Origin: Bacteroidota bacterium
GTDB taxonomy: Bacteria; Bacteroidota; Bacteroidia; Chitinophagales; Chitinophagaceae
Direction: 5' to 3'
DNA: 49,233 nucleotides
NCBI GenBank assembly: GCA_013286835.1
Contig: JABDEZ010000007.1
Span: 1-49,233 of the forward strand
The notes below the pieces were generated by a model. It was not told the DNA's origin, ran no database searches, and was given only the letters and a program-made list of their open reading frames with translations. This document shows positions 16,830 to 26,647 of the stretch, piece by piece (the first letter of the stretch is position 1; every line of letters begins with the position of its first letter). The translations under genes and the position numbers were made by a program.

Positions 16830-17582
16830 ATGTGCGCATTGAGAAATTTCATAATTATATGTTTATTGTTTGCAGCAGGGAATGTTGCAGCCACTACCAG
16901 TATAGATGGCTGGCAGAAGGCCAATGATTTTTATAAACAAAAACAATACGACAGCGCAGTTGTTTACTATACACAGCTCACAGCATCGCAACCACAAAAT
17001 GCCGCATTGTTTTACAACCTGGGCAATACATGGTACAGGCTGAACAGGGTAGGGCTGGCAGTATTCAACTATCAAAAAGCATTGTACCTAGATCCGGGAT
17101 ATAAAGATGCAGCAGATAACCTGGCGCTTACAGAAAGCCGTATCAGCAATCGCATACCCTCAACCTCCGATATCTTTTTTGTGAAGTGGTGGCATCGCCT
17201 TACGCTTGGCCGTAACAGTACTATGTGGGCCATAGTAGCACTGCTGGTTTTCCTGGTTATTATTTCTTTGAATTTGCTGAAGCAGTTTAAAAAAGGTACG
17301 CGTGTTATTAGCCCGCAACTTACCGGTGTACTTGTTGTGTTGTTACTGTGCTTTCTTACTCTTGCATACTTATCTGCCACTAACCAGATGAATAGTAACA
17401 TGGCCGTAGTTATGCAAAATGATGCCCCGCTTATGAATGATCAGCACACAGGCAAGGCGCAGAACCTTATACCGGAAGGTACTACTGTTACTATACTTGA
17501 CCAAAAAGCCGGATGGGCGCAGGTGCGCCTGCCCGATGGAAGAGCTGGCTGGCTGCAGGAGACACTGGTAAATAAAATTTAG
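16830..17582 (+). CDS. batE: BatE-like TPR and SH3 protein
   Basis: A 250-residue membrane protein. A signal or anchor segment (residues about 3-20) is followed by two TPR repeats (about 27-100, including AALFYNLGNTWYRLNRVGLAVFNYQKAL with its canonical spacing). Two transmembrane helices follow (about 130-150 and 168-188). A C-terminal bacterial SH3 domain (about 195-250) ends in GWAQVRLPDGRAGWLQ. The TPR-TM-TM-SH3 order and location directly after batD identify it as BatE-like. The gene starts 3 bp after the batD stop, so the two are surely co-transcribed. Confidence 0.85.
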   Translation: MCALRNFIIICLLFAAGNVAATTSIDGWQKANDFYKQKQYDSAVVYYTQLTASQPQNAALFYNLGNTWYRLNRVGLAVFNYQKALYLDPGYKDAADNLALTESRISNRIPSTSDIFFVKWWHRLTLGRNSTMWAIVALLVFLVIISLNLLKQFKKGTRVISPQLTGVLVVLLLCFLTLAYLSATNQMNSNMAVVMQNDAPLMNDQHTGKAQNLIPEGTTVTILDQKAGWAQVRLPDGRAGWLQETLVNKI

Positions 17583-17613
17583 CAGAAGTAGTCATTTTTT
17601 TGTTGGTTTGCAT

Positions 17614-18249
17614 ATGGCTACCATTGCTAAAACTCCCTTCCTGTTAAAGGCTTTGCTACCGTCGCAACTTATATGGAGTATTCCCGTAGAGCAGGAGCCT
17701 ACAGTTTATTTTACTTTCGATGATGGGCCGCATCCTACAGCCACACCTTTTGTATTGCAACAGCTTAAGGCATTCGATGCCAAAGCCACCTTCTTTTGTA
17801 TAGGTAAAAATGTGCAGGCTCACCCCCATGTGTTTGTACAGATAACAGAGGATGGACATACGGTTGGCAACCATACCCAAAACCATCTGAACGGATGGAA
17901 GACAGCTGATGATGTTTATTTTGACAATATAAATGTAGCAGCTGAAAGTATTGAAAGTCGCATCTTTCGACCGCCGTATGGGCGTATAAAAAGAGCACAA
18001 GCTAAGCATCTATGGCAACAAGCAAAGCCCTGGCGTATTTACATGTGGGATGTGTTGAGCTGTGACTTTGACCGGAATATAACGCCCGAACAGTGCCTTA
18101 AGAATGTAGTGAATAATATAGAACCGGGCTCGATTGTTGTTTTTCACGATAGTGAAAAAGCATGGCCACGGATGAGCTACGCGTTACCACTTGTGCTGGA
18201 ACATTGCCGGCAAAAAAACTGGCGCATGGCCGCTCTACCCAAATACTAA
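17614..18249 (+). CDS. Polysaccharide deacetylase (NodB homology domain)
   Basis: A 211-residue carbohydrate esterase family 4 protein. Motif 1 is TFDDGPHP with catalytic Asp36 and metal-binding Asp37. Motif 2 is GNHTQNH (His87, His91), completing the metal triad. Motif 3 is FRPPYGR. A late VFHDS supplies the motif-5 histidine. All catalytic features are intact, so it should remove N-acetyl groups from a glycan such as peptidoglycan or an exopolysaccharide. No signal peptide is evident. The frame could begin at TTG 17608, but ATG 17614 is preferred. It precedes tatD by 3 bp. Confidence 0.92.
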   Translation: MATIAKTPFLLKALLPSQLIWSIPVEQEPTVYFTFDDGPHPTATPFVLQQLKAFDAKATFFCIGKNVQAHPHVFVQITEDGHTVGNHTQNHLNGWKTADDVYFDNINVAAESIESRIFRPPYGRIKRAQAKHLWQQAKPWRIYMWDVLSCDFDRNITPEQCLKNVVNNIEPGSIVVFHDSEKAWPRMSYALPLVLEHCRQKNWRMAALPKY

Positions 18250-18252
18250 AAT

Positions 18253-19011
18253 ATGTATATAGATACCCATACTCATTTATATGATGAACAGTTTGCCAAC
18301 GATGATGCTATACCCCGGGCAATAGCAGAGGGGGTGAACAAAATGTACATGCCAAATTGCGATAGTACCACGGTACCCGGTATGTTGCAAATAGCAGATG
18401 CCTGGCCTCAAAATTGTTTCCCTATGATGGGAGTACACCCATGTTACATAAAAGAGAACTACAAAGAAGAGTTAGCAATAGCAGAAAGATACCTTGCAGA
18501 AAGAAAGTATTATGCTATAGGGGAGATAGGGCTTGATTATCACTGGGACCTTACTTTTAAACCTCAACAAATAGAAGCATTTAATCTGCAGATAGATTGG
18601 GCATTACAATATGGGCTACCAATAGTGATACACAGTAGGGAATCAACTCCTGATTGCATAGATATAGTAGCGGCAAAACAAAAGGGCAATCTGAGAGGTA
18701 TTTTCCACTGTTTTAGTGGCACGGTCGAAGAGGCGCAGCGTATCGTTAATCTTGGTTTATACCTGGGTATCGGCGGGGTAGTGACCTACAAGAAAAGCAC
18801 GTTGCCCGATGTGATAAAAGCAATTCCACTAGAACACCTGGTGCTTGAAACTGATGCACCTTATCTTTCTCCGGTGCCGTACCGTGGCAAACGTAATGAA
18901 AGTAGTTATATACCCATTATAGCTGCAAAAGTTGCAGAATTGAAGGAAATAAGCTTAGAAGAAGTTGCTGATGTTACAACCCATAATGCAGGTGCCATCT
19001 TTAATTCTTAA
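18253..19011 (+). CDS. tatD: TatD-family metal-dependent hydrolase
   Basis: A 252-residue TIM-barrel metallohydrolase of the TatD DNase family. Metal ligands are visible: DTHTHLYD at residues 4-11, GEIGLDYHW near residue 90, VIHSRES and FHCFSGT in the middle, and LETDAPYLSP near residue 200. Family members show DNase activity and roles in DNA repair or RNA quality control in some bacteria. Length is normal. Starts 3 bp after the deacetylase and converges on the ABC ATPase gene with a 7-bp gap. Confidence 0.95.
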   Translation: MYIDTHTHLYDEQFANDDAIPRAIAEGVNKMYMPNCDSTTVPGMLQIADAWPQNCFPMMGVHPCYIKENYKEELAIAERYLAERKYYAIGEIGLDYHWDLTFKPQQIEAFNLQIDWALQYGLPIVIHSRESTPDCIDIVAAKQKGNLRGIFHCFSGTVEEAQRIVNLGLYLGIGGVVTYKKSTLPDVIKAIPLEHLVLETDAPYLSPVPYRGKRNESSYIPIIAAKVAELKEISLEEVADVTTHNAGAIFNS

Positions 19012-19018
19012 GTGTAAG

Positions 19019-19639
19019 TTATTTACGATAGTCTTCTACAACTAAAGTTTCCCTGCAGAAAAAATATTCTCGTACATCGTTAGAAGCTATGATAACGAGA
19101 CGGCCTGAGGTATATTTTTCCATCCACTCACGGTACTGCTCTATGCCTTGCTGATCCAGGTTGCTACAAGGTTCATCAAGGAGTAATATGGGGGTATCGC
19201 TGAAGATTGCTTGTATCAATTTCACCCTTTGCTTCATACCACTTGAGTAATCAGCAATGGGTTTATTTGCTGCGGCCTGCAGGTTTGATGTTTTTATAAT
19301 TGATTCAATATCAAATCCTTGCAAAGGTTTTTTGAATGAAAAATGAAACTCAAAAAATTCTTTTAAAGTTAATTCCTCAACCAACTCCATACCCGGAGCT
19401 GAAAAGCTGATATGCGGAAATACAGCGTCTAAGCCAACCTGTTTATCGTTGACCGTATAGTTTACCTTTCCCAGAGAAGGGCTTTGCATACCAGCTATGA
19501 TACGCAATAGAGTTGACTTACCGCTGCCGTTAGGCCCCAAAAGGGCATATGCGCCGGGTGCAGAAAAGGTATAAGTAACTTCTTTAAATATCCAGTGCTG
19601 CTGGAATCGTTTACTTATATGATCAAGGGATATCTTCAT
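19019..19639 (-). CDS. Lone ABC transporter ATP-binding protein in the lpx operon
   Basis: A 206-residue ABC ATPase without any permease gene beside it. Walker A is GPNGSGKST (residues 35-43), the signature is YSSGMKQR (131-138) and Walker B is ILLLDEP (151-157). Two points are unusual. No clear Q-loop glutamine is seen in the stretch around residues 76-84 (ISFSAPG), and the switch histidine is replaced by Asn187 (IIASND). The start lies 17 nt inside the end of lpxA, so it is co-transcribed with lpxD-lpxC/fabZ-lpxA. The export of lipid A or another envelope component is a tempting role but is not shown by sequence. A CcmA-like heme-export subunit is an alternative. Confidence 0.88.
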   Translation of the reverse strand: MKISLDHISKRFQQHWIFKEVTYTFSAPGAYALLGPNGSGKSTLLRIIAGMQSPSLGKVNYTVNDKQVGLDAVFPHISFSAPGMELVEELTLKEFFEFHFSFKKPLQGFDIESIIKTSNLQAAANKPIADYSSGMKQRVKLIQAIFSDTPILLLDEPCSNLDQQGIEQYREWMEKYTSGRLVIIASNDVREYFFCRETLVVEDYRK

Positions 19640-20423
19640 TGTGGCGGCGTATGTAGCCTTTCATGATGCCCCGTCCGGTTTCCCGTACAAAACTGATGAT
19701 CTCATCGCGTTCGTCTGAAACCGGAATATCTGTCTCAATGATGCTGAGTGCCTTTGAAACATTGAAGCCACGAACAAACAAGATACGATATATGTCCAGT
19801 ATATGATTGATCTTATCAATGCTATAGCCCCTGCGTTTAAGACCTACAGAGTTTACTCCTACATAAGAAAGCGGCTCTCGGGCAGCTTTTACATAAGGCG
19901 GTACGTCTTTACGAACCAGGGAGCCACCGGTGACAAATGCATGCGACCCTATGCGTACGAACTGTTGTACCGCAGTAAGTCCGGCAAGCACTACATGGTC
20001 GCCTACTATGATATGCCCGGCAAGGGTAGTGTTGTTTGAGAATATACAATAGTTGCCGATCTCGCAATCGTGAGCTATATGGGTATAAGCCATAATAAGA
20101 CAGTTGTTGCCTATTTTGGTCTTATTCTTATCAGAGGTGCCTCTATTAATGGTAACACATTCACGGATGGTCGTATTATCACCTATAATGGTAAGCGTAT
20201 CTTCGCCCTTATACTTAAGATCCTGCGGTATAGCAGAGATAACTGAGCTTGGGAATATGCGGCAGTTCTTGCCAATGCGGGCACCTTCCATTATGGTAAC
20301 ATTGGAACCTATCCAGGTACCTTCTCCTATCTCCACATTCTTATGAATGGTGGTAAAGGGGTCTATATTTACATTGGGCGCTATTTTAGCGTCCGGATGA
20401 ACGTATGTAAGCGGATGGATCAT
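19623..20423 (-). CDS. lpxA: UDP-N-acetylglucosamine O-acyltransferase
   Basis: A 266-residue left-handed beta-helix acyltransferase, the first step of lipid A synthesis. Hexapeptide repeats run through about residues 1-190, and a C-terminal helical domain follows. The catalytic region AYTHIAHDCEIGN carries His115 and His118, with His118 corresponding to E. coli His125. A Gly-Gly stretch VTGGSLVRKDVPPYVKA and the GLKRRG motif distinguish LpxA from LpxD. Its ATG overlaps the lpxC-fabZ stop by 4 nt. Confidence 0.96.
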   Translation of the reverse strand: MIHPLTYVHPDAKIAPNVNIDPFTTIHKNVEIGEGTWIGSNVTIMEGARIGKNCRIFPSSVISAIPQDLKYKGEDTLTIIGDNTTIRECVTINRGTSDKNKTKIGNNCLIMAYTHIAHDCEIGNYCIFSNNTTLAGHIIVGDHVVLAGLTAVQQFVRIGSHAFVTGGSLVRKDVPPYVKAAREPLSYVGVNSVGLKRRGYSIDKINHILDIYRILFVRGFNVSKALSIIETDIPVSDERDEIISFVRETGRGIMKGYIRRHNEDIP

Positions 20424-21889
20424 TTCTTATCTTTTCGAACGATTTGTGCTACCAATTCAGCTTCAGTAGCCAGTTTATTACCCACATAAGCAGTTCCCCT
20501 CATTTCACATATCCCACGTCTTATCGGGTTCAGTAATTCAAGTTTCAATATTAGTGTATCGCCAGGCAGTACCCTGTGCTTAAACCTTACCTTATCTATC
20601 TTTATAAAGTAGGTATCATAGTTTTCAGGGTCATCATAGTTGTTTAGCGCGAGTATACCGCCGGTCTGGGCCAGCGCTTCTATCTGCAACACGCCCGGCA
20701 TTACAGGGTTGCCTGGAAAATGGCCCTGAAAAAAATGTTCGTTAAACGTAACATTCTTAATACCTACAACATGGTTATCGCTCAGTTCTATGATCTTGTC
20801 AACAAACAGGAACGGGAATTTGTGCGGTAATGCGCGTTCTATCTGTGCAATATCGTAGATAGCCTGTTGTCCCGGATCGTAATGCGGTACATCAGACAGG
20901 TGCTTGTTCTTTTTGATGTACTGCTTTATTTTCCTGGCAAACTCAACATTTGATGCGTGACCGGGACGGCTGGCAATAATGTGTGCTTTTATATTGTAGC
21001 CCACGAGTGCCAAATCACCTACTACATCAAGCAGCTTGTGGCGTGCAGGCTCATTGGTGAAATGAAGCTGTATATTGTTCAGGATGCCTTCCTGTTTTAC
21101 CTCTATTTTTTTCTTGTTGAAGACCTTGGCAAGCCTGTTTAGTTCATCCTGTCCTACCACCTTGTCAACTACCACTATAGCATTGCTTAGGTCACCACCT
21201 TTTATCAGGTTGTTGTCCAGCAAGTATTCCAGCTCATGCAGAAAGCAAAATGTACGGCATGGGCCAATTTCTTCCTTAAACTCAGACATATGCTTCAGGG
21301 TAGCATGTTGCGTACCTAAAACAGGTGAATTAAAGTCTATAAGAGTTGTGATCTGGTAATCGGTAGAAGGTACAGCCAGCATATCTACGTTCTTTGTAGG
21401 GTCGTAGTAATGTATATTGCTGTCTATTGCATAAACTATACGTTTTGCTTCCAGTTCCTGTACGCCTACGCTCTCTATGGCTTCAATTATTTCACGTGCA
21501 CTACCATCCAGTATAGGTACTTCAGGGCCATCCAGTTCTATGAGCACATTATCTATATCCATACCCACCAATGCGGCAAGTGTATGCTCAATAGTGCTTA
21601 CGCGCGCACCATTATATTCAATGGTTGTACCTCTTGATGTATCTACTACAAAATCAACATCAGCCTTTACTATTGGTTTTTCCGGCAGGTCTATACGCTG
21701 AAAGCGGATGCCATACCCTGGTATGGCCGGTTTCAACGTCATATTTACTTGCTGGCCTGTATGTAACCCCACACCATGCAGAGTAACAGGACCCTTTATC
21801 GTTTGCTGGTTTTGGGGAGATGTATATTGTGACACGTGGTCTGTATGTTTTTTTCTTGTCTCTGCTTTAGATGTTATATCAACGTTCAC
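20420..21889 (-). CDS. lpxC/fabZ: LpxC-FabZ fusion (UDP-3-O-acyl-GlcNAc deacetylase / 3-hydroxyacyl-ACP dehydratase)
   Basis: A 489-residue two-enzyme fusion characteristic of Bacteroidota. The N-terminal LpxC domain (about residues 30-330) carries the Zn ligands His102 (STIEHTLAA) and His284 plus Asp288 (RHKLLD), and the catalytic-region His311 (GHASN). The C-terminal FabZ hot-dog domain (about 345-489) has the active site [12 protein letters not shown] with His390 and Glu404 (LQIEALAQ). The fusion joins the committed lipid A step to fatty-acid elongation, both of which use hydroxyacyl-ACP. The start is a GTG that overlaps the lpxD TGA by 4 nt. The first 30 residues are a polar extension. 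Confidence 0.96.
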   Translation of the reverse strand: MNVDITSKAETRKKHTDHVSQYTSPQNQQTIKGPVTLHGVGLHTGQQVNMTLKPAIPGYGIRFQRIDLPEKPIVKADVDFVVDTSRGTTIEYNGARVSTIEHTLAALVGMDIDNVLIELDGPEVPILDGSAREIIEAIESVGVQELEAKRIVYAIDSNIHYYDPTKNVDMLAVPSTDYQITTLIDFNSPVLGTQHATLKHMSEFKEEIGPCRTFCFLHELEYLLDNNLIKGGDLSNAIVVVDKVVGQDELNRLAKVFNKKKIEVKQEGILNNIQLHFTNEPARHKLLDVVGDLALVGYNIKAHIIASRPGHASNVEFARKIKQYIKKNKHLSDVPHYDPGQQAIYDIAQIERALPHKFPFLFVDKIIELSDNHVVGIKNVTFNEHFFQGHFPGNPVMPGVLQIEALAQTGGILALNNYDDPENYDTYFIKIDKVRFKHRVLPGDTLILKLELLNPIRRGICEMRGTAYVGNKLATEAELVAQIVRKDKK

Positions 21890-22959
21890 TTCTTTACTTC
21901 CAGGTTTTGATTATTTAATAAAGCGGTCAGCTCCTGTACCATTTCTTCCATTTTTAAAAGCCGCTGATGCAATTCGGGCAAATTTCTAAAAATTGCCTGA
22001 CTTTTCAGTGAACTTTTATATTCAAACGCAGGGCTGCCATTGATAGCAGCGTAGGGTATAGTAACAGACTTTGATATACCGCTTTTGGCGCCTATACGGG
22101 TGCCGTCTGCAATGTTTATGTGCCCTACAATGCCTACCTGTCCACCTATCATACAGTTCTTACCTACTTTTGTACTGCCCGATACGCCCGATTGTGCAGC
22201 AATAACGGTATTTTCACCTATCTCTACATTGTGGGCTATCTGTATCAGGTTATCCAGCTTCACACCTTTACGAATGTAGGTAGAACCCATTGTAGCCCTG
22301 TCAACAGTTGTATTAGCGCCTATTTCCACATCGTCTTCAATGATCACATTGCCTATCTGTGGTACTTTTTTATATACACCATCGTTCTGTGGTGCAAAAC
22401 CAAAGCCATCGCCACCTATTACTGTGCCGGAATGTATAATAACGCGACTGCCCAATGAGCAACCATCATATATTTTTACGCCGGCATATAACTTTGAATT
22501 TTCATTGATCACTACGTTATCGCCAATATAACAACCGGGATACACTTTTACCCCATCGCCTATCATTACATTGTCGCCAATGTAAGCAAAAGCCCCTATA
22601 TATACATTCTTACCTATAGAAGCAGTTTTAGACACGAAACATGGTTGTTCAATACCATTTTTTCCTGTCCGCGATATCATTTCATTGTACTTTTCCAGCA
22701 ATAGTGCAAATCCGCTATAGGCATCATTTACTCTTATCAGGGTAGCAGTTACAGGTTTTACAAGCTCGAAGGAATCATTTATGATGATGACCGATGCATT
22801 CGAGGTGTAAAGAAATTCTTCGTACTTAGGGTTGGCTATAAAACTAAGAGAGTGTTCTTTGGCTTCTTCAATTTTGGCTACATGGCTTACCTTAACGTCA
22901 GGATTGCCCTCAATTTTTCCTTTTATTAATGTTGCTATTTGTAAAGCGGTAAACTGCAT
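21886..22959 (-). CDS. lpxD: UDP-3-O-(3-hydroxyacyl)glucosamine N-acyltransferase
   Basis: A 357-residue lipid A acyltransferase for the third step. An N-terminal uridine-binding domain (about residues 1-100; [28 protein letters not shown]) precedes a long hexapeptide-repeat beta-helix (about 105-310). The catalytic histidine segment is [21 protein letters not shown]-terminal helix closes the trimer. The ATG at 22959 is chosen over the open frame to 23004 because it fits the family N-terminus. First gene of the lpx operon. Confidence 0.96.
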   Translation of the reverse strand: MQFTALQIATLIKGKIEGNPDVKVSHVAKIEEAKEHSLSFIANPKYEEFLYTSNASVIIINDSFELVKPVTATLIRVNDAYSGFALLLEKYNEMISRTGKNGIEQPCFVSKTASIGKNVYIGAFAYIGDNVMIGDGVKVYPGCYIGDNVVINENSKLYAGVKIYDGCSLGSRVIIHSGTVIGGDGFGFAPQNDGVYKKVPQIGNVIIEDDVEIGANTTVDRATMGSTYIRKGVKLDNLIQIAHNVEIGENTVIAAQSGVSGSTKVGKNCMIGGQVGIVGHINIADGTRIGAKSGISKSVTIPYAAINGSPAFEYKSSLKSQAIFRNLPELHQRLLKMEEMVQELTALLNNQNLEVKK

Positions 22960-23034
22960 GGATCGAATGAAATTACAAACTTTGTTTGATGAAGTACAAA
23001 ACAAATACTTTTAATCAATAATTATTCCAAATTT

Positions 23035-24255
23035 TCAAATTTGGGCGTAGCAAATGTAGTTCTTATGTACGGGCCTCGCAAGTGTTTGTGTGACTAATGA
23101 ATAATCAATTTCTGAAATATCTTTAACTGTACCATTTTTTAAAGCGATCTGTATTCGCTCATCAGTAGTGTTGTAGGTATTGTTAGAGGTTTCACCCGTA
23201 AAAATGAAATAACTTATGTTGTTATTATTTATGTGTAATTTGGATGAGATTTCTTCTTTTTTGCGATTAAAAATATCTGTTAAAGGTTTGGAATCTAATA
23301 TAACCTTATACAATTTCCGCAATACCATCATCTTACATAGATTAGATAACACAAAATCTTCATGCTCCTGCCAGGTCTTGATAGCTGCAAAAACATCTGA
23401 ATCATCTAATTCGCAAAACCTTTTCAGATGTTCAGGTTCGTTCCTGAAATCTTCTATAGTCAGATCTTTATATAAGAAATAGCCAAGTGCTGGGGTGGCA
23501 AATAAAATAGCCCCTTCGGCAACCAGGTATTTTGCACGCTCCAGTATTTTTATCAATAATTGTTCCGCGCCTAATACTGTTTTGTGCAGGTACACTTGCT
23601 GGTACATCAGCCTGCGTGCTATAATGAATTTTTCTATGGAATGAATTCCTTTTTCTTCTACCATCAATTCCCCGTTTACAACCGTGAGCATCTGCAAAAT
23701 ACGATCATACCCAATAACTCCTTCAGATACGCCGGTGTAGAAACTATCGCGGTTCAGGTAATCCATCCTGTCTACATCCAACTGGCTGGATACTAATTGA
23801 TGCAGGTACTTTAAATGGTAGGAATGATCAAAGACCTGTATTGCTTTTTCAAGCATCCCGTTCATTTCAGCGTTTAACCTCATCATGATGAGGTGCGATA
23901 AAGCTTCGTGCGATATACCACCTACCAGTGTGTGCTCCAGGGCGTGCGAGAATGGACCATGTCCAATATCGTGCAGTAAGGCAGCAATACGGGCAGCAAG
24001 GCATTCTTCATTAGATATGTGTACACCTTTTGTCTTTAATTCATCGAGCGCTTTGCCCATAAGGTGGCAGGCTCCCAATGAGTGATGGAAACGTGTATGC
24101 ACAGCGCCGGGATAAACCAATGCTGCCATACCCATTTGCTTTATATTACGCAGCCTCTGAAACCAGGGATGCTCTATAAGTTGCAATAATTCGGGCTCAG
24201 GAAAACGCAGGAAACCATAAACAGGGTCATTAATTATTTTTCCCTTAACTATCAT
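23035..24255 (-). CDS. HD-domain phosphohydrolase (dGTPase-like)
   Basis: A 406-residue HD-superfamily protein. The metal site is complete: HHSLGACHL near residue 58 provides the first His, and ALLHDIGHGPFSHALEH near residue 93 is the HD motif with downstream His. DVDRMDYLNRDSF near residue 160 supplies the last Asp. This pattern is that of the broad family of YdhJ/SAMHD1-like dNTPase relatives common in Bacteroidota. Substrate (dNTPs or another nucleotide) is not decided by sequence. It lies 75 bp upstream of lpxD and 34 bp downstream of the PBP1A gene, on the same strand. Confidence 0.9.
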   Translation of the reverse strand: MIVKGKIINDPVYGFLRFPEPELLQLIEHPWFQRLRNIKQMGMAALVYPGAVHTRFHHSLGACHLMGKALDELKTKGVHISNEECLAARIAALLHDIGHGPFSHALEHTLVGGISHEALSHLIMMRLNAEMNGMLEKAIQVFDHSYHLKYLHQLVSSQLDVDRMDYLNRDSFYTGVSEGVIGYDRILQMLTVVNGELMVEEKGIHSIEKFIIARRLMYQQVYLHKTVLGAEQLLIKILERAKYLVAEGAILFATPALGYFLYKDLTIEDFRNEPEHLKRFCELDDSDVFAAIKTWQEHEDFVLSNLCKMMVLRKLYKVILDSKPLTDIFNRKKEEISSKLHINNNNISYFIFTGETSNNTYNTTDERIQIALKNGTVKDISEIDYSLVTQTLARPVHKNYICYAQI

Positions 24256-24288
24256 CTAATCTGTTTAACGTTTACGCAGGGAGTATAT

Positions 24289-26574
24289 TTATTCATTACC
24301 CGGTGGGGCAGTTTCTATCGGGTCGCTGGTGTCTTTACTATTCGGTACCAGGCCATTACTGTAGTAAGTGCTGCTGCGTGCACCGCTCGTAGGGTCGGTA
24401 ACATCGCAGTCATTATAACCATCTGGCACCTTAAACGTAGCGTCCGGGCTTATGCCTAGCGATCTGTCTGCATAAACACGCTTTATAAAGTAAGCCCACA
24501 CTGGCAATGCCGCGGCAGAACCTTGCCCTAAAGCCTCACTCTTAAAACGGAATACCCGGTCATCGCAACCCACCCAGGTACCTGCTATAAGTTGTGGTGT
24601 ATAGCCAATAAACCATGCATCGGCCTGGTTATTTGTAGTACCTGTTTTGCCGGCTATATCGCTTTTTATACCGTAGCGGTAACGCATACGTTTACCGGTA
24701 CCAAAGTCAACTACTCCGCGCATTAGGTTTACCATCCTGTAGGCTGTGCCTGCATTGATGATCTCTTTTTGTATAGGAGTAAAGTTTTTGAGCAGGGTGC
24801 CGTTCTTATCTTCGATCTTAGTGATATAGTAAGGCTGGGTGTTGATACCGCCGCTTGGGAACATACTGTAAGCGCCCAGCATTTCATAGAGCGATATGTC
24901 TGAAACACCGAGGGCTGACGCCGGATACTTATCTATGTTAGCAATACCACATTTGTGTACAAAGTCAACAAATGCCGGGATACCTACTTGTTTTAGTATA
25001 TAAAGAGCAGCGTTGTTTAAAGATAATGCCAGTGCATACTTCATAGTTACATCGCCATGTTCTGAGCCACCGGCATCATATGGATGGTTCATGTATCCCG
25101 GGAACGACTGGGGGGCTGTTGATACTGTACCGCAAGGTGAAAATCCATTGTCAACAGCTAAACAATACAACAGTGGTTTTATTGTTGAACCCACCTGGCG
25201 CTTGGTATTTATATTTACGTGATCGTACTGGAAAAAAGTATGGTCTATACCGCCCACCCAGGCTTTTACTTCACCTGTGAATGGATCCATGGCCATAAAG
25301 CCTGCTTGTAAAAAAACCTTCATGTACTTTATAGAGTCGATAGGGCTCATTACAGTATCCTTGTAATGCACATCGTTCCAGGCAAACACACGCATTTTTA
25401 TTGGCTTAGCCATTTCCCTGAGTGCCTGTTCATCGGTCATATCGTCATCCTTCAGCATTTGGTACCTGTCGCAACCCGTAATGGATGCTTTCAGGATGGT
25501 CTTTACTTCAGGGGCATTCCAGATACTACCGTCTTTATAGGCTGATTGGGCAATAAACAGTTTCTGTACATCGCTCAGGTGTTCCTGCACGGCCTCTTCG
25601 GCATAGTGTTGCATCTTTATGTCAAGCGTAGTATATATTTTCAGCCCGTCTTTATAAAGGTCGTAAGGGGTGCCATCCGGTTTCTTCAGGTCTTTACACA
25701 GCAGCTTCACCTGCGCTTCCACTACCTGTCTGAAATAAGGTGCTATGCCTTCGTGATAGTCTTGTTTATGGTAATCAAGTTTTATGGGTTGTTTGCTTAG
25801 CTCCTCATCCTGCCTGTTGCTTATATAATTGTACTTGGCCATCTGGTCCAGTACAACATTGCGCCTTTCGGTAGCTTTTGCCAGGTGACGACGCGGATTG
25901 TAAAGTGTATTTCCTTTCAGCATACCTATCAAAACAGCAGCTTCCTCAATGGTTAGTTTATCAGGCGTTTTATTGTAAAACGTCATCGATGCATTCTTGA
26001 TGCCATATACGTTATCGCTATAAGGTACAGTGTTCAGGTATAGCGTAATGATCTCACTTTTGGTAAGATTGCGTTCCAGTTTCACAGCCATTATCCATTC
26101 TTTCAGTTTGATGAATGGTAGTGTGAAGACATTTTCATTTTTGCGATGAAAAAGGTTTTTTGCCAATTGCTGGGTGATGGTGGATGATCCACGCTTTTTG
26201 CCTGTCAATATATAAAAGGGTATGGCAACGGTGCCTATGGGGTCTATACCAGAGTGCTCGAAAAAACGTGCATCTTCAGTAGCCAGCAGTGCATTGAACA
26301 CATTTGGAGATATCTCTGTGTACTTGCTGTTCGATCTGTCTTGTACATAATATCGGCCAATGAGCGTACCATCGGCAGCATATACATCAGATGATAAGGC
26401 ACTGCTTGGGTTTTCCAGTTCGTACATAGAAGGCATATAACCCAGCCAGCCCGAATTAAGCATGATAACGAGCAACGCAAGGGATGCTATTCCAATAAAA
26501 AACGCAGCCCACAATACACGCACCGACCTTTTGGCGCGACCTGTTGCAGGGCTTTGTTTTTGTGTTTTAGTCAA
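24289..26574 (-). CDS. Penicillin-binding protein 1A-type bifunctional transglycosylase/transpeptidase
   Basis: A 761-residue class A PBP that polymerises and cross-links peptidoglycan. One N-terminal transmembrane helix (about residues 20-42) anchors it. The GT51 transglycosylase domain (about 70-245) has ATEDARFFEHSGID with the catalytic Glu and GSSTITQQLAKN. The transpeptidase domain (about 430-700) has the SxxK motif GSTIKPLLY, the SxN motif SLNN and KTGTT. The only plausible start is a TTG at 26574, since a TAA lies in frame 15 bp upstream and no ATG precedes the membrane helix. The Asp/Ser/Pro-rich tail is variable in the family. Confidence 0.95.
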   Translation of the reverse strand: MTKTQKQSPATGRAKRSVRVLWAAFFIGIASLALLVIMLNSGWLGYMPSMYELENPSSALSSDVYAADGTLIGRYYVQDRSNSKYTEISPNVFNALLATEDARFFEHSGIDPIGTVAIPFYILTGKKRGSSTITQQLAKNLFHRKNENVFTLPFIKLKEWIMAVKLERNLTKSEIITLYLNTVPYSDNVYGIKNASMTFYNKTPDKLTIEEAAVLIGMLKGNTLYNPRRHLAKATERRNVVLDQMAKYNYISNRQDEELSKQPIKLDYHKQDYHEGIAPYFRQVVEAQVKLLCKDLKKPDGTPYDLYKDGLKIYTTLDIKMQHYAEEAVQEHLSDVQKLFIAQSAYKDGSIWNAPEVKTILKASITGCDRYQMLKDDDMTDEQALREMAKPIKMRVFAWNDVHYKDTVMSPIDSIKYMKVFLQAGFMAMDPFTGEVKAWVGGIDHTFFQYDHVNINTKRQVGSTIKPLLYCLAVDNGFSPCGTVSTAPQSFPGYMNHPYDAGGSEHGDVTMKYALALSLNNAALYILKQVGIPAFVDFVHKCGIANIDKYPASALGVSDISLYEMLGAYSMFPSGGINTQPYYITKIEDKNGTLLKNFTPIQKEIINAGTAYRMVNLMRGVVDFGTGKRMRYRYGIKSDIAGKTGTTNNQADAWFIGYTPQLIAGTWVGCDDRVFRFKSEALGQGSAAALPVWAYFIKRVYADRSLGISPDATFKVPDGYNDCDVTDPTSGARSSTYYSNGLVPNSKDTSDPIETAPPGNE

Positions 26575-26647
26575 CTTTATGTGGTTTTAGATCAGTTTTT
26601 TAATAGTGCTGTCAACTGCGAGTGTACGCGTAAAAATACCCCCAAAC

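Noticed and set aside
23027-23044. CCAAATTT/AAATTTGG inverted repeat as a terminator for the HD hydrolase gene
   Set aside because: The loop would be only 2 nt, the stem is AT-rich, no T-run follows on the minus strand, and it overlaps the stop codon. Too weak to call.
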